Shown here one piece after another: positions 38,501-44,930 of a DNA stretch of 64,000 nt (the first letter of the stretch is position 1; each line of letters begins with the position of its first letter). The DNA is taken from contig NC_132803.1 of assembly GCF_048594095.1 (NCBI RefSeq), forward strand, positions 36,022,507 through 36,086,506. The letters are read 5' to 3'. Under the pieces are notes generated by a model. The model was not told the origin of the DNA and searched no databases. It worked only from the letters and a program-made list of their open reading frames with translations. A program made the position numbers and the translations under genes. This DNA is from Paramormyrops kingsleyae. Lineage: Eukaryota > Chordata > Actinopteri > Osteoglossiformes > Mormyridae.

Positions 38501-38724
38501 AAGAAGTTAAGATTTGTTGGCCTGTTTGTTGGAAAATAAACCGGAAATGCATCTCCTTCCTGTTTTGAAAGGTGGACACGGAAAAGCTGTTCAGTGAAAT
38601 GACAGTGGCAAGCATCACACCGGTGTCGCTGACGCTGATGCATGAGTCGTCTGGTGAGGAGGCCGGGCGGGAGGTCCAGCTTAAACCCATGGAAATCCGC
38701 ACGTATCGGGTGCGCCTGAGCTGA
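11375..38724 (+). CDS. man2a1: Alpha-mannosidase II, C-terminal half (13 exons)
   Basis: Joined exons: 11375-11560, 16358-16472, 18336-18403, 18644-18809, 19223-19456, 19831-19953, 20251-20365, 23898-24031, 28992-29133, 29442-29575, 30909-31100, 32044-32154, 38572-38724. All borders are AG/GT and all phases agree, giving 623 residues and a TGA stop. The enzyme is a Golgi type II membrane glycoside hydrolase of family GH38; it removes the alpha-1,3 and alpha-1,6 mannoses from GlcNAcMan5GlcNAc2. This part holds the zinc-binding FQHHDA motif, the middle helical domain and the C-terminal beta domains. Signatures such as KDWVVIDYGTR, DKSGAYLFLPDG, LQANFYPM, DRRLMQDDNRG and SLPCDIHLVNLRT favour MAN2A1 over MAN2A2 (which has KEAVVVDYGVR-like sequence). 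The N-terminal half, with the anchor and the catalytic Asp residues, lies upstream of the window. No nonsense codon is seen, so the gene is probably functional. Confidence 0.95.
11561..12464. other. Intron 1, first part
   Basis: Holds a short GAAAT microsatellite at about 12324-12351. An AGGGCTGCATGAT word near 11740 resembles the end of a fish hAT element, but no matching second end was found. No exon is present. Confidence 0.4.
12465..12790 (-). repeat. SINE-like repeat, minus strand
   Basis: Contains CAGATGCTTTATTGTCATTG (from about 12473) at the tail side and, read in reverse, GGTTGTGGGTTCAAATTC as a B-box-like word at about 12738-12755. This is the layout of the tRNA-headed repeats elsewhere in the window, but more diverged. 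Confidence 0.5.
12830..12995 (+). repeat. Fish interspersed repeat, 3' part
   Basis: The words GCCCTGTGATGG, GCCGTCCTGGGTGTCCCCC, GGGATAGGCTCCAGGCCCCC and GAAGATGGATGG are the 3' half of a very common fish repeat. The fuller copy lies at 55405-55750. Confidence 0.65.
12996..13315. other. Intron 1, spacer with GGAC repeat
   Basis: A degenerate GATG/GGAC/AGAC run lies at 13154-13192. Nothing else is recognised. Confidence 0.4.
13316..13734. mobile_element. Tc1/mariner-like remnant with TIR
   Basis: The left end CACTGCCCGGCCAAAA follows TA, and the right end TTTTGACTGGGCAG precedes TA. The ends are imperfect inverted repeats, consistent with TA target duplication. The 419-bp interior has no usable frame. 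Confidence 0.6.
13735..14453. other. Intron 1, spacer
   Basis: No repeat or exon was recognised. Open frames on both strands overlap each other and lack splice support. Confidence 0.35.
14454..15377. mobile_element. Mariner-type MITE, interrupted by an LTR
   Basis: The left end CAGTGGTACCTCGGAACTC and right end GAACTTCGGTACCACTG are inverted repeats flanked by TA on both sides (14452-14453, 15378-15379). The subterminal sequence CCCCATAAGAAATAATGGAA is typical of this widespread family. The 924-bp length is partly due to an inserted LTR-like block at 14704-14960. Confidence 0.8.
14704..14960 (+). mobile_element. Solo LTR-like block inside the mariner MITE
   Basis: Starts TGTCCTGCCCC and ends GCACGACA, the inverted TGTC/GACA ends of Ty3/gypsy LTRs, as in the element at 56495. 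It is GC-rich within AT-rich host DNA and has an ATTAAA word near 14888. A target duplication is ambiguous: CAATA lies before the block and also overlaps its right end. Confidence 0.5.
15530..15800. promoter_or_regulatory. Possible intronic enhancer, TAAT-motif cluster
   Basis: Several TAATGA-type homeodomain core words lie within about 200 bp (near 15649, 15669, 15719 and 15733), with ATTAAG and ATCGATTTTTAAATTG beside them. The stretch looks unlike a repeat and shows no coding frame. Conservation cannot be tested here, so this is only a suggestion. Confidence 0.25.
15801..16357. other. End of intron 1
   Basis: Nothing is recognised before the pyrimidine tract CCCCTCCCCACCC(T)n CCTTCAG that forms the acceptor of exon 2. 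Confidence 0.4.
16358..16472 (+). CDS. man2a1: man2a1 window exon 2
   Basis: Phase 2 in, phase 0 out, donor GTAACT. It codes for LFHSILNLKHIMVNSAHWLV and ends PSVPFLQM. This is the helical middle domain; human MAN2A1 has LFHSLMVLEKI at the same place. Confidence 0.93.
16473..16790. other. Intron 2, first part
   Basis: No feature is seen in this short spacer. Confidence 0.35.
16791..16973. mobile_element. Foldback MITE with about 65-bp arms
   Basis: The arms 16791-16856 and 16908-16973 are inverted repeats with words such as ACTACGAAGCGGGGTTACTG and GGCTTATC(A/G)GGGTAAC. The outer part of the pairing includes CACCTGTGGTCT. A loop of about 50 bp separates them. The family is common in fish; its superfamily was not determined. 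Confidence 0.8.
17062..18103. mobile_element. Non-autonomous hAT element, 1,042 bp
   Basis: The terminal inverted repeat TAGGGTTGCAAA...TTTGCAACCCTA is perfect over 12 bp. The element is flanked by an exact 8-bp duplication GTTCCACC (17054-17061, 18104-18111). Subterminal regions are dense in ATTTCCGG and AATTCCCG words, which may bind transposase. A 63-codon frame at 17377-17568 is not recognisable as transposase. Confidence 0.9.
18112..18335. other. End of intron 2
   Basis: Spacer with a weak pyrimidine tract; the acceptor is GATGTGTAG. Confidence 0.4.
18336..18403 (+). CDS. man2a1: man2a1 window exon 3
   Basis: Phase 0 in, phase 2 out, donor GTAAAT. It codes for DDIQPAQDALPRKTVLKLSD and IS. 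The region corresponds to the variable link SQDSLPQKN-like sequence of human MAN2A1. The acceptor has a weak pyrimidine tract, but the frame and phase fit exactly. Confidence 0.88.
18644..18809 (+). CDS. man2a1: man2a1 window exon 4
   Basis: Phase 2 in, phase 0 out, acceptor CTGCCTCAG, donor GTGAGC. It reads VLVVYNPTEQERLTVVTVYV, then AVTAQVSAVWEE and EAYQ. This is the start of the C-terminal beta region and matches YLVVYNPLEQ-like sequence of MAN2A1. Confidence 0.95.
18810..19222. other. Intron 4
   Basis: 413 bp of AT-rich sequence without a recognised element, ending in a C/T tract and CCCAG. Confidence 0.5.
19223..19456 (+). CDS. man2a1: man2a1 window exon 5
   Basis: Phase 0 to phase 0, 78 codons, donor GTGACC. 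It reads LSFVAHTSPLGLSLYHLSEA and ends TIENSFLKIWCSSMSGLME. Human MAN2A1 has ISFRAHIPPLGLKVYKI and LENSFVLLRFD-like sequence at these points. Confidence 0.94.
19457..19830. other. Intron 5
   Basis: 374 bp, nothing recognised. The acceptor is ATCTTTCAG. Confidence 0.5.
19831..19953 (+). CDS. man2a1: man2a1 window exon 6
   Basis: Phase 0 to phase 0, 41 codons, donor GTAATC. It contains FVWYGTTSNRDKSGAYLFLP followed by DGEAK, one of the most conserved stretches of GH38 class II enzymes. Confidence 0.96.
19954..20250. other. Intron 6
   Basis: 297 bp with a short GATGG run near 20113. Otherwise unremarkable. The acceptor is GTCCCTTCAG. Confidence 0.5.
20251..20365 (+). CDS. man2a1: man2a1 window exon 7
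   Basis: Phase 0 in, phase 1 out, donor GTGACT. It reads RPPVIRVTRGAIFSEVTTVF and then EHVTHSLRLYNIQ. This aligns with PPFVRVTHGRIYSEV-like sequence of human MAN2A1. Confidence 0.95.
20366..22517. other. Intron 7, first part
   Basis: About 2.1 kb. A SINE-like head (GGTTCTAGTCCC near 20949) is possible but too degenerate to call. A GC- and G-run-rich stretch lies at about 21640-21850, with a run of G near 21824-21840. No exon is seen. Confidence 0.4.
22518..22664. mobile_element. hAT-type foldback MITE, family A
   Basis: CTGGGTTTCCTAGTCCAG at the left and TGGTTTGGAAACACTAG at the right are imperfect inverted ends. The inner arms TGGTCCATGTTTTTACTTCC and GGAAGCAAAAACATGGACTG pair well. It is more diverged than the copies at 4951 and 5736, and no clear duplication remains. 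Confidence 0.65.
22673..22932 (-). repeat. tRNA-headed SINE, minus strand
   Basis: On the minus strand the head TGGCTCTGTGGGCTAAGCCT (A box) and GTTGCAGGTTCAAGCC (B box) look like a tRNA-derived Pol III promoter. The body has ATGGAGAGCAAGATGGGGTA and the tail TTGCACAAATGGCAAATAAA. The copy at 35173 shares head, body and tail in the other orientation. Confidence 0.75.
22933..23489. other. Intron 7, middle spacer
   Basis: No exon or repeat was recognised. Confidence 0.35.
23490..23620 (+). repeat. tRNA-headed SINE fragment
   Basis: AAGGTTGCTGGTTTGAATCCC (B box, about 23530-23550) is followed by GAGCAAGGCCTTTAACCCCC, the standard body words of this SINE group. The tail is missing. Confidence 0.6.
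23621..23897. other. End of intron 7
   Basis: A GCTAGCTAGCTGG repeat lies near 23649. The acceptor is AATTTGTAG with a weak tract. Confidence 0.4.
23898..24031 (+). CDS. man2a1: man2a1 window exon 8
   Basis: Phase 1 in, phase 0 out, donor GTAGGT. It reads VEGQSVEISNTVDIRGEFNR, EIAMRITSDLNSS and FFTDLNGYQ. The VDIR and FTDLNGYQ blocks are near-identical to human MAN2A1. Confidence 0.96.
24032..24334. other. Intron 8, start
   Basis: Nothing is recognised apart from a GGATGG/GATGG run near 24150-24170. Confidence 0.4.
24335..25225 (-). pseudogene. Tc1-like transposase relic
   Basis: On the minus strand 25210-24725 reads WKNVAWSDESRFLLRDPDGR (with the second catalytic region), then GSGGAMVCGDIFL. 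Beyond a break the strand continues with WPPQSPDPNP, EHPQDVVEWEI and MTQRIKAKGGPTGY-like words down to about 24345. These are the DDE-domain blocks of Tc1 transposases. Frames are broken by at least one stop and one frameshift, and the DNA-binding N terminus is missing. Terminal repeats were not found, so the limits are approximate. Confidence 0.85.
25226..27112. other. Intron 8, middle
   Basis: About 1.9 kb without a recognised exon or repeat. The part 26160-26290 has homeodomain-like words (GATTAATTACG), but nothing firm can be said. GGATAAAAGCGTCT at about 26919-26932 may be a SINE tail remnant. Confidence 0.35.
27113..28380 (-). mobile_element. CR1-like LINE, 5'-truncated, minus strand
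   Basis: The minus strand codes for RT and C-terminal parts. 28356-28126 reads HGFRRGRSCLTNLLEFFEEA and YLDFQKVFDVVPHKRLLLKL. 28090-27263 reads SGVPQGSILGPLLFLIYIND, FADD (27962-27973), VRPHLEYCVQVWSPYLKKDI and VQRRATRMIPGLRG. The 3' end (at 27113-27170) has GGAGGCCATTCGGCCCATCG and a short TTCTTATG-like tail, as in CR1-type elements. The catalytic FADD is kept, but the reading frame is broken between 28126 and 28090 and the 5' half is missing. Confidence 0.85.
28381..28991. other. End of intron 8
   Basis: Holds a CA microsatellite at 28595-28631 and several T or A runs. The acceptor is ACTCATTACAG. Confidence 0.5.
28992..29133 (+). CDS. man2a1: man2a1 window exon 9
   Basis: Phase 0 in, phase 1 out. 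It reads IQPRRMMAKLPLQANFYPMT, SYIQDEHLRLTLLTAQSLGV and ASLKN. The donor GTTTGT is weak compared with GTRAGT, but the next exon joins in the right phase to restore the conserved Gly-Gln. Confidence 0.94.
29134..29441. other. Intron 9
   Basis: 308 bp without a recognised feature. The acceptor is CTCCCACCCAG. Confidence 0.5.
29442..29575 (+). CDS. man2a1: man2a1 window exon 10
   Basis: Phase 1 in, phase 0 out, donor GTAGCC. It reads QLEVIMDRRLMQDDNRGLGQ, then DNKITANTFRLLLERRSS. The DRRLMQDDNRGL block is a hallmark of the C-terminal domain of class II mannosidases. Confidence 0.96.
29576..30611. other. Intron 10, first part
   Basis: About 1 kb, nothing recognised. Confidence 0.35.
30612..30815 (-). 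repeat. tRNA-headed SINE, minus strand
   Basis: The tail in reverse reads CTTTGGATAAGAGTATCTGC then TAAATAAT, and the body reads CCAATTGCTCCAGGGACTGT. The B-box-like word GGTTGTTGGTTTAAATCCC lies at about 30769-30787. The tail is the GGATAAGAGCGTCTGCTAAAT type widespread in fish SINEs. Confidence 0.7.
30909..31100 (+). CDS. man2a1: man2a1 window exon 11
   Basis: Phase 0 to phase 0, 64 codons, acceptor TCTCTCAG, donor GTAAGG. It reads SFPSLLSHISSMFLNHPVIP, then RSSLPCDIHLVNLRTIQAG. The block SLPCDIHLVNLRTIQ is identical to human MAN2A1 as recalled. Confidence 0.96.
31101..32043. other. Intron 11
   Basis: 943 bp. No repeat is recognised. G runs occur near 31621 and 31682. The acceptor is CCTTCCTGCTAG after a long C/T tract. 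Confidence 0.45.
32044..32154 (+). CDS. man2a1: man2a1 window exon 12
   Basis: Phase 0 to phase 0, 37 codons, donor GTGAGG. It reads EEAALILHRRGFDCTFASRN and ends GLLCATTWGK. Human MAN2A1 has NEAALILHRKGFDC at this point. Confidence 0.96.
32155..32448. other. Intron 12, start
   Basis: AT-rich spacer, nothing recognised. Confidence 0.4.
32449..33770 (+). repeat. Paired TCTTGG-rich arrays around a 1-kb core
   Basis: Two stretches of about 140 bp, near 32455-32600 and 33609-33750, are built from GGTCTTGGTCTTGTC-type words. They lie in the same orientation and share the order TCTTGTCTTGGTCTCG, then a CCCTC block. The core between them is AT-rich without a good frame. The pair may be the ends of a non-autonomous transposon with subterminal repeats, but no terminal repeat or duplication was found. 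Confidence 0.6.
33771..35172. other. Intron 12, spacer
   Basis: 1.4 kb of AT-rich sequence. Repeated ACTTAAGTG-like words occur near 33857-34050 (GCACTTAAGT, GACTTAAGTG, TTAAGTGCAC). No element could be delimited. Confidence 0.35.
35173..35385 (+). repeat. tRNA-headed SINE, plus strand
   Basis: The head GAGGCTCAGCAGGCTAAGCC (A box region) and TCGCTAGTTCGAGCCTC (B box) is tRNA-like. The body CTATGGAGAGCAAGATGGGG and tail AATGGCAAATAA match the SINE at 22673-22932. A run of 18 C at 35273-35290 interrupts the body. Confidence 0.75.
35386..35671. other. Intron 12, short spacer
   Basis: Nothing is recognised. Confidence 0.35.
35672..37748 (+). mobile_element. CR1-like LINE, plus strand, RT core deleted
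   Basis: Same family as the minus-strand copy at 27113, here extending further 5'. The frame to 36257 reads the linker after the endonuclease (RQPRWFTKEIKNKIRMKRAL). 36307-36978 reads the RT start KSQGPDGILPIVLKEM, PIFKKGDRSNPANYRPISLT and YLDFQKAFDVVPHK. About 140 bp, including the catalytic FADD, are missing near 36948. The C-terminal part 37080-37678 is frameshifted and ends with FKTNLRKHFYTQRVVRVWNT. The 3' end has GGCCGAATGGCC and two TTCTTATG units. It cannot be active. Confidence 0.87.
37749..38571. other. End of intron 12
   Basis: AT-rich spacer without a recognised element. The acceptor is TCCTGTTTTGAAAG. Confidence 0.4.
38572..38724 (+). CDS. man2a1: man2a1 last exon with stop
   Basis: Phase 0 in. 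It reads VDTEKLFSEMTVASITPVSL, TLMHESSGEEAG and ends KPMEIRTYRVRLS with TGA at 38722-38724. Human MAN2A1 ends SPMEISTFRIQLR, so the C terminus is complete. Confidence 0.95.
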   Translation: MDTEKLFSEMTVASITPVSLTLMHESSGEEAGREVQLKPMEIRTYRVRLS

Positions 38725-41035
38725 GCCCACATGTCGTCGCGTGCTGGAATCCCAGAGGACCCCCCTTCATCCTCTGCTCCCTGGCATTGTGAGCAGTGCT
38801 GTAGCCAGGAGGCTGCACCTATCAAAATATCGCGGATCATAGTTTTACTGTCAAGTGCAATACAAATGTATTAACAGCCCCTCCAGACACTCAGGCCAAT
38901 TCAGGTAATAGTTAAACCTCACTTTATTGGGACGCAGATGGAAATACTTGTTTTCCTAAATCGTAAAACAAAAACATTAGAATTGACGCTTGAAAAGATG
39001 GGCCTCTAATCCACATAAGGACGGGGACATTAGTGTTCAGTAATACCCCAAATTTAAGAACATTTGCTTCAAGATTCTCTTTTAATTCCAAAGTTAACAT
39101 GTTCTAATGTGCCTTATTTTTCCGATTTCTAATGAATGTTTTATTCTTTTCTGTACTGGTCTTTGTATTTGTTTTTTTTTTTTTGTTTGTTTAATGTCCC
39201 AAGTTTATAATCAATACAACTAAATGCAGCTTTTAATGTGTGATCACATGAACAGTTATGGGTCTGTTTTCTGACCTTAAAATGTCCATCCACTCTCCTG
39301 TTGTCAATTTTGTGAAATCAGGTGTTCATCCTTGTTTATCAACCATTTTAATATGTAACCATGGATAAAAAGGTCTGCGTCAAACTCACAAATGGAAAGG
39401 TTTGTGGGCGTGTTTTAGGGATGCCATCAGAAAAAGTTCTATTTGTATACATTCTGATAAATAGAATTCTATTTTTTTAATCTGAAAGTGAGCTTTGGCT
39501 GAGAGAGCCATGCTTTGTATATGGCCGCCAGATTGAGAAATGAGAGAAAATTGAGATGAGTGCTTTCCGTACCATTTCCTTCGCTGGCATGTCCCAGACA
39601 TTCTCTATGCAGGGCATTTCTGACAGAACTCGTGCCCGTATCGTCCTCGTTTAAGGTGAAACGTCACTGCTGCGTCTGGTAGCATGGGGTTCTGGATTTT
39701 GAACAGAATCTGCTGCTAACTTAGAGGCTGACCTGAGTTTTTGTGTAAGTTGGGCCAAATCCACAACTTTATGAGATTAGTCTTAACTTATAATACTGCT
39801 AGTATTCTGCATGGCTGAGCTCGAGTTTCAGGAGTAGGGTGGAACTCAATAACATTTTAAAAGGTGCTCTGACTGTTAATTTTGTGCCATCAATTACCTT
39901 CTGGAAAGATACATATTTGAGAATTACAAACATACAGTACAAGTTGAAGTAAGGAGTTTGTCTAAGAACCGATAACAACCACAGAGCTGCTGAATCCTTG
40001 TCATTATGTTATGTCTTTCACGTAACAGAGATCAGATTTGCCATTTCTGTCATACTGTTGCCATTCCAGGAACCCGAAACTTCCATTTCCACTTATGGAC
40101 TATTACTTAATGAGAGGGAAAAATTACGAAAAAATAACGGGAAGCCAGCTTTGACCGTTATTTTCTTGCTTCTGATAAGAATCCTAAAGTTCTGTGTGTA
40201 AATTTGAAACATTTGTGTAATAGTATTCTCTTAGGTGGCTGACAAATGCCTTAAAACATAACCTGTGATCCATTCTCCGGTAATCTTTTCTAAGAATTTT
40301 CAATATGCATTTAGATATGCTTAAGGCACATTTGCAAAGGATAACCTGAATTCAAGATTTGCATTTTCATAAATTGTCATGAGATTATTTCAAAGGTCTG
40401 TCTTCTCTGTGGTAATTGAAAGTTGAGCTGTTTTTTTCAGACTGGCAAAGTATGTCCAGCATATTGTTACATGGGTTCACAAATGGGTGCATTTTCAAAT
40501 CAAAATTATTCTTTATAGTAGTTTTGTCTTTCGTTGTGCAGAATCAGCATTCTCTGGATGTTTGGGCAAAGGGTGAAAATATTTGTTTCAAGCAGTAAAA
40601 TGTTTAGCAATTTTTTTTTATGAAGTCTATGGCCAGTTCATGCTGAACAAACTAGTTTTGGTAATCATGTTTTGTACAAAAGGTGTCAAAACTCCAGTCA
40701 CTTTAGGTTTTATCCTGTTAATGTCTATCATTGATTTTGTTTCCCATCGTCATGTTTATAAAAGCCTTGGTTAGACATTGAGCTGACTAGCAGGCCACAG
40801 ACAGACAATGTATAACCAGGCTCTACCTGCCAAATTAAAAATTAATTGTGAAGAATTCTGTACCTGTTCTGTTGCCTTTGAGAAGCTGCCAGTTGGGAGA
40901 GTGTGATTGTGTGTGATGTGCACGTCTCTTTATACAGATTGTGGCTCATTAAGAGTTTAATTTTTTCTAGAGTTTTCTATCTTTGTTTAAATGTAATATA
41001 ATTGAAGAAAATAAACTGAATATACAGGTTTCTCT
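38725..41035 (+). other. man2a1: Probable man2a1 3' UTR region
   Basis: AT-rich sequence without repeats follows the stop codon. The first convincing poly(A) signal in a suitable context is AATAAA at 41010-41015. The true cleavage site is unknown, and earlier sites may be used. Confidence 0.4.
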
Positions 41036-41399
41036 GTTTGTTCTAATGATTGATGGTGAAACATACTGTCTGTTTGCCAACTTTCCAGCAGCGCCGCACA
41101 GAACAGTGAGCTGCCTCAAATGACCACAGTAATAGTGTAATTAAAGCATACGCTCCCACAGGGCCTGAGCTAATGAAAAAGCTTTAAAATTAACTGATTT
41201 TAAAATGTGATCCTTGCTGTGCTATTTTTGCTATGGGGTTCTACAGTAGTGTGCGTTTAAATGTAATGCCTGTAAGTTTGTGTAACAGAAATACTGGTGG
41301 ATTTGAAAGCATGGATCTGTAGGAAGAAACCCCACAGGAATGGAGTTTATTCTGGGATAAGCAGGGCAAGATGGGGCTTTGGGTGCCATGGATATACAT
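41036..41399. other. Intergenic spacer
   Basis: Nothing is recognised. Confidence 0.35.
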
Positions 41400-41655
41400 T
41401 TTATTTATTTAGCAGACTTCTCTCCAAAGCCACATTCATTTTTGGAGAAAGCAGGGTCAGCCAGTCCCTGGAGCAGGTAGGGGTTAAAGGCCTTGCTTAG
41501 GCCCCACCGCTAAGTCCTTCTGACCTTTGGAATTAAACCGCTGATCTTCTGATCTCAGGCACAGCGTTCTAGCCCAAAAAATGATCTGGTCAACCACAGG
41601 CTTGAACCCAAGCCCTTCAACATCACAATGCATGCACCCACCGACTGAGCCATCC
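41400..41655 (-). repeat. tRNA-headed SINE, minus strand, double head
   Basis: Tail in reverse GGCTTTGGAGAGAAGTCTGC then TAAATAAATAAA; body CCTGCTCCAGGGACTGG. Two tRNA-like ends follow. The outer one has GATGGCTCAGTCGGTGGGTG (A box) and TTGGGTTCAAGCCTG (B box) at about 41600-41655 on the minus strand. Confidence 0.7.
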
Positions 41656-43034
41656 ATCATTTTGGAAGATGTGTGGGGGATTTGTGATTGGCCAGGTCAT
41701 GGGGGCTGGTCATGGGTTCTAAACTGCCAATCAATAGGGTCAGATTGTGGAAGTCATCATCCGGGCTGCCTATTATTCAGGAGTAGAAAATACCAATGGG
41801 TCACTCAGTTTGTTCCCCCCTGTTTACATGGGACAGGGTTTAAGGCCCCTGTTTGTAGTGATTATGGACTCTGGCCTTCCACAGGGAGATTGCAGTTCCT
41901 GTTTTTTTTTTTTTTTTGGCGGGGGGGGGGGGGGCGGTCTGGCTGTGTCCCTGTGGCATCACATCACGCAACGTTGTACCTAAACTTTGGAGCTGAAGAA
42001 GGAAGCAAAGTTCTTTCAGCTACTGGGAAATGAAAGCCTGTCCAATAAGAGTTTAGGTAAGGAGCATTCCTATTGAACAATCATGATTTCGAGCTCAGTG
42101 TTTTGGTTCAGACTGAGCAAGACAGTGGTGTCGTGGGTAGCACCGCAGGCTCTTTGTGTGCTTTGATTTCTTCTAGATACTCCAGTTTCCGTAGGAGTCT
42201 GCTTGCGTGCTTACGTACGTTCATTTATAGCAGCAAACTCAATTTATGGGCCATGAATCTTTTTTTGGTTGTTTATTGCATGATATCACAATTAGCTCGC
42301 TAGATTAAAACATCAGTGTTTGAATAGAAGTGTTTCAAGTGCATTGATTACCACTCAGCTGGTGGTCTCACAGAAACAGAAATTGTGATACTTCTCCTTA
42401 AATTATCTCTCCATGTCTTGGTACCTCAGTAGCTATTGGAGGAATAGATCTGTAAATTTTGCCCTATGTTCCTTCCTGAGAACCCAAGCGTGAAAATGCA
42501 TCATTTTCCTTTTTGTGCACGGAGCGCCTGATTACGACTGCTTCAATGCGACAAATCTTGGAACTTGGGACCATGAAATTTCCATCTCTAAGAAAAGTAT
42601 TCTGTAAAAAGTCCAATTTGGCGAGAATACATTGACATATATTTCCATATTGGTTGCTAAGTAATACATTAAATGACAAAGTGGAAAGAGCATATCCTTT
42701 CTGCTTAACAATGGGAATTACTGACCGCCTTTAAATAAGCTTACAGTACTCTGAACGGTATAATAACATCTACTGTATGAATCTGATGAAGTTTTTACTG
42801 GTGCCTTTGGAGGAAAATGCCTTGAATGTGGTTTTGAATAGCAGGTTTTTATGCTCGCTAAAGTTACTTAAGTGAAGGACTGTACTAAATGTTCAGACTC
42901 TTAGCAAGTTGGCCACGACACAAACCCAGCTTGGCATGCACGCAAAAGGGATTTGCACCTGCTCTAATTATCATGTTTCACTCACTGTAAATATAAAGCC
43001 TTCAAAATAAATAAATGGTTCACGATCAGACCGT
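41656..43034. other. Intergenic spacer with T and G homopolymers
   Basis: A T run (41902-41917) is followed by GGC and a G run (41921-41934). Such runs are unstable and prone to assembly error. Nothing else is recognised. Confidence 0.4.
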
Positions 43035-43125
43035 TGTTCTCTGCCTTGCACCCATAGCCTCTGGGATAGGCTCCAGACCCTGAATAGGACAAGTAGTCTC
43101 AGAAAATGGAAAGATGGATGGATGA
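43035..43125 (+). repeat. 3' end of the common fish repeat
   Basis: GGGATAGGCTCCAGACCCTG, CAGAAAATGG and GATGGATGGATG match the end of the repeat at 55405-55750. Confidence 0.6.
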
Positions 43126-43164
43126 GATCATAATACTAAGGGAAACAAAATGATATGTAAATTT

Positions 43165-43372
43165 TGGGGGCAGTGTGTTTATCTGCAGGTTTCATGCTGT
43201 GCCTGTGATCGGGAGGTCACTGGTTCAAATCCCATGGTCAGCAGAGTGATGTCACCATTGTACCCTTGAGCAAGACCCTTAACCCCCAATTGTTGCAGGA
43301 ACTGTCTAACCCTGCTTTCACGATTGTACATGGCTTTGGATAAAAGCGTCTGCTAAATAAATAAAACATGAA
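43165..43372 (+). repeat. tRNA-headed SINE, plus strand, best tail
   Basis: B box TCACTGGTTCAAATCCC at 43217-43233. Body words are CCTTGAGCAAGACCCTTAAC and CCCCAATTG. The tail GGCTTTGGATAAAAGCGTCT then GCTAAATAAATAAAA is complete. The A box is weak. Confidence 0.8.
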
Positions 43373-43934
43373 ATAACAAAAAAAATCATCATTGTATTAA
43401 CCTTATTTTAAAGCTTTTTTAATGCAGTACGGTTAAGTGAGATTAGTGTACAATGTGTGCAGATTTCCCCTCTACAACCAGCCGTCACGGAGAGAGTCTT
43501 GTTGGTCTCCCACCTGTTTTTAATGTGATCTGTCAGCAAACCAAAAAACAATTAAACCACCCCTTAATGCTGAATTTAGGAGGTCATTTACTAGTCTCAA
43601 GCATTTCATTCCACTGTGCCATCTTTAATCTGCTTGTATGACATTTCATTTTCTCCTTGGCCCTGACGACGCACGTATAGCCTCTTGTTTTCCAGCGGCA
43701 CACTTACCAGCCCATTGACATTTAGATCCGGTGCTGTGCTATGAATTAGAATATGCTGCTATAAATTGCCCGGGTCCACTGTTTAATGGGGGGAAAAAGT
43801 GCAGTAGCTTCCCCATAAGAAAAGACACAGTGCTTGAGTGACAAATGACGGGACTCGGGTAATAGCACAGGCCTTATTACGCGTCACTTTTTATCTGAAG
43901 CTATGTGATGCTCAAAAATTGGGTGCATGACATC
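43373..43934. other. Intergenic spacer
   Basis: No repeat is recognised. The stretch 43660-43900 looks unique and GC-balanced and could hold a conserved element, but this cannot be tested here. Confidence 0.35.
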
Positions 43935-44050
43935 TGCAAAATGAGTGTGTCTTTATTCATGCTGGTGTGTCTTTATTCATCACTAGTGTGCCTGTACTTT
44001 TGTTGGTGTGTCTGTACTCCACGCTGGTGTGGCTGTAATCCTGGCTGTGA
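43935..44050. repeat. Degenerate tandem repeat, 25-30 bp unit
   Basis: GTGTGTCTTTATTCATGCTG recurs in altered form about four times (TGGTGTGTCTTTATTCATCA, TAGTGTGCCTGTACTTTTGT, TGGTGTGTCTGTACTCCACG, TGGTGTGGCTGTAATCC). Confidence 0.65.
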
Positions 44051-44436
44051 TGTTTAATTATGCGTGACAGTGGGAAAATGAACCTACACTTAGCTTGTGC
44101 TACTTGATTAAGTGTAGGTGTATAATCAATGAAACTACTGTTAAGGGCAAAAAGTGCTCTGGGGCATCTTTCATTACTTCTCGGGTGGGGAGGTTAATGC
44201 AGATCACAGTCGGCAAACTGATGGCCTAATAGATTCAGTCTTCAGGATTTCTCTACACAGTTTCCCTTATTCCCTTGCAGGCTTGCCTTGTACTATAGTT
44301 AACTCAGCTACGTGTACCTCATAGTCTAACAAAGAATCTTTCTGTCATTGAATTCCTCGTATTTGGTATGTATTTCTCTGCATGCCCTGCATCATTTCTT
44401 TTGGTTCTTTGCTATACTTGCATGTATGTTCATCTT
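44051..44436. other. Intergenic spacer
   Basis: Nothing is recognised. Confidence 0.35.
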
Positions 44437-44930
44437 TCAGCTGCATACTCCAGAGTTCAGTTGGATACTCCAGATCTCAGCTATATACTCCAGATTAATG
44501 CTGAATACAGTCAACCCTTCCACATTGCCGGGTATGGGCCGCAGGCCTCTTGTGATGTGGCAAAACCACATAGAACTTTTTGGTTCCCTTGGCAAGTGAC
44601 GTGAGCGTGGCGAAGAGAAGTGAAAAGATATGCAAAATATAAAGATCACGTTGAGAGACTGGCATAAATACACTTGGCATCCTCCCAACTAGCACTATGC
44701 CAGTCTTTTATGCATTTATGAAATACTAAACTTTTTCTGTCAGCTGCTGGCATTCACGTGTCGCCTGCAACTTTTGCAAAATTCCAAAAAAAATCCCATT
44801 TCATTTCTTATGCTGATCCCACGATATATCGAAACCACGATGGGGAAAGTAGCTGTACAGAAGGGTTGACTGTACTTCTGATTTGTTGAATACTCCAGAT
44901 ATGAGTTGCATACTCCAGATTTCTGTAGCA
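44437..44930. repeat. 20-bp minisatellite split by a MITE
   Basis: The unit core ATACTCCAGAT occurs three times before the MITE (44444-44507) and twice after it (44888-44925), at a period of about 20 bp. The two blocks were evidently one array before insertion. Confidence 0.8.
44508..44872. mobile_element. Mariner/Tigger-type MITE
   Basis: The terminal repeats CAGTCAACCCTTC and GAAGGGTTGACTG are perfect and flanked by TA on both sides (44506-44507, 44873-44874). The 365-bp interior has no transposase frame. TA duplication and CAG ends place it in Tc1/mariner/pogo. Confidence 0.88.

Noticed and set aside
11375..38724. Assignment to MAN2A2 instead of MAN2A1
   Set aside because: Exon 1 (KDWVVIDYGTR), exon 6 (YGTTSNRDKSG) and exon 11 (SLPCDIHLVNLRTIQ) fit MAN2A1 better; MAN2A2 has different residues at these points as recalled.
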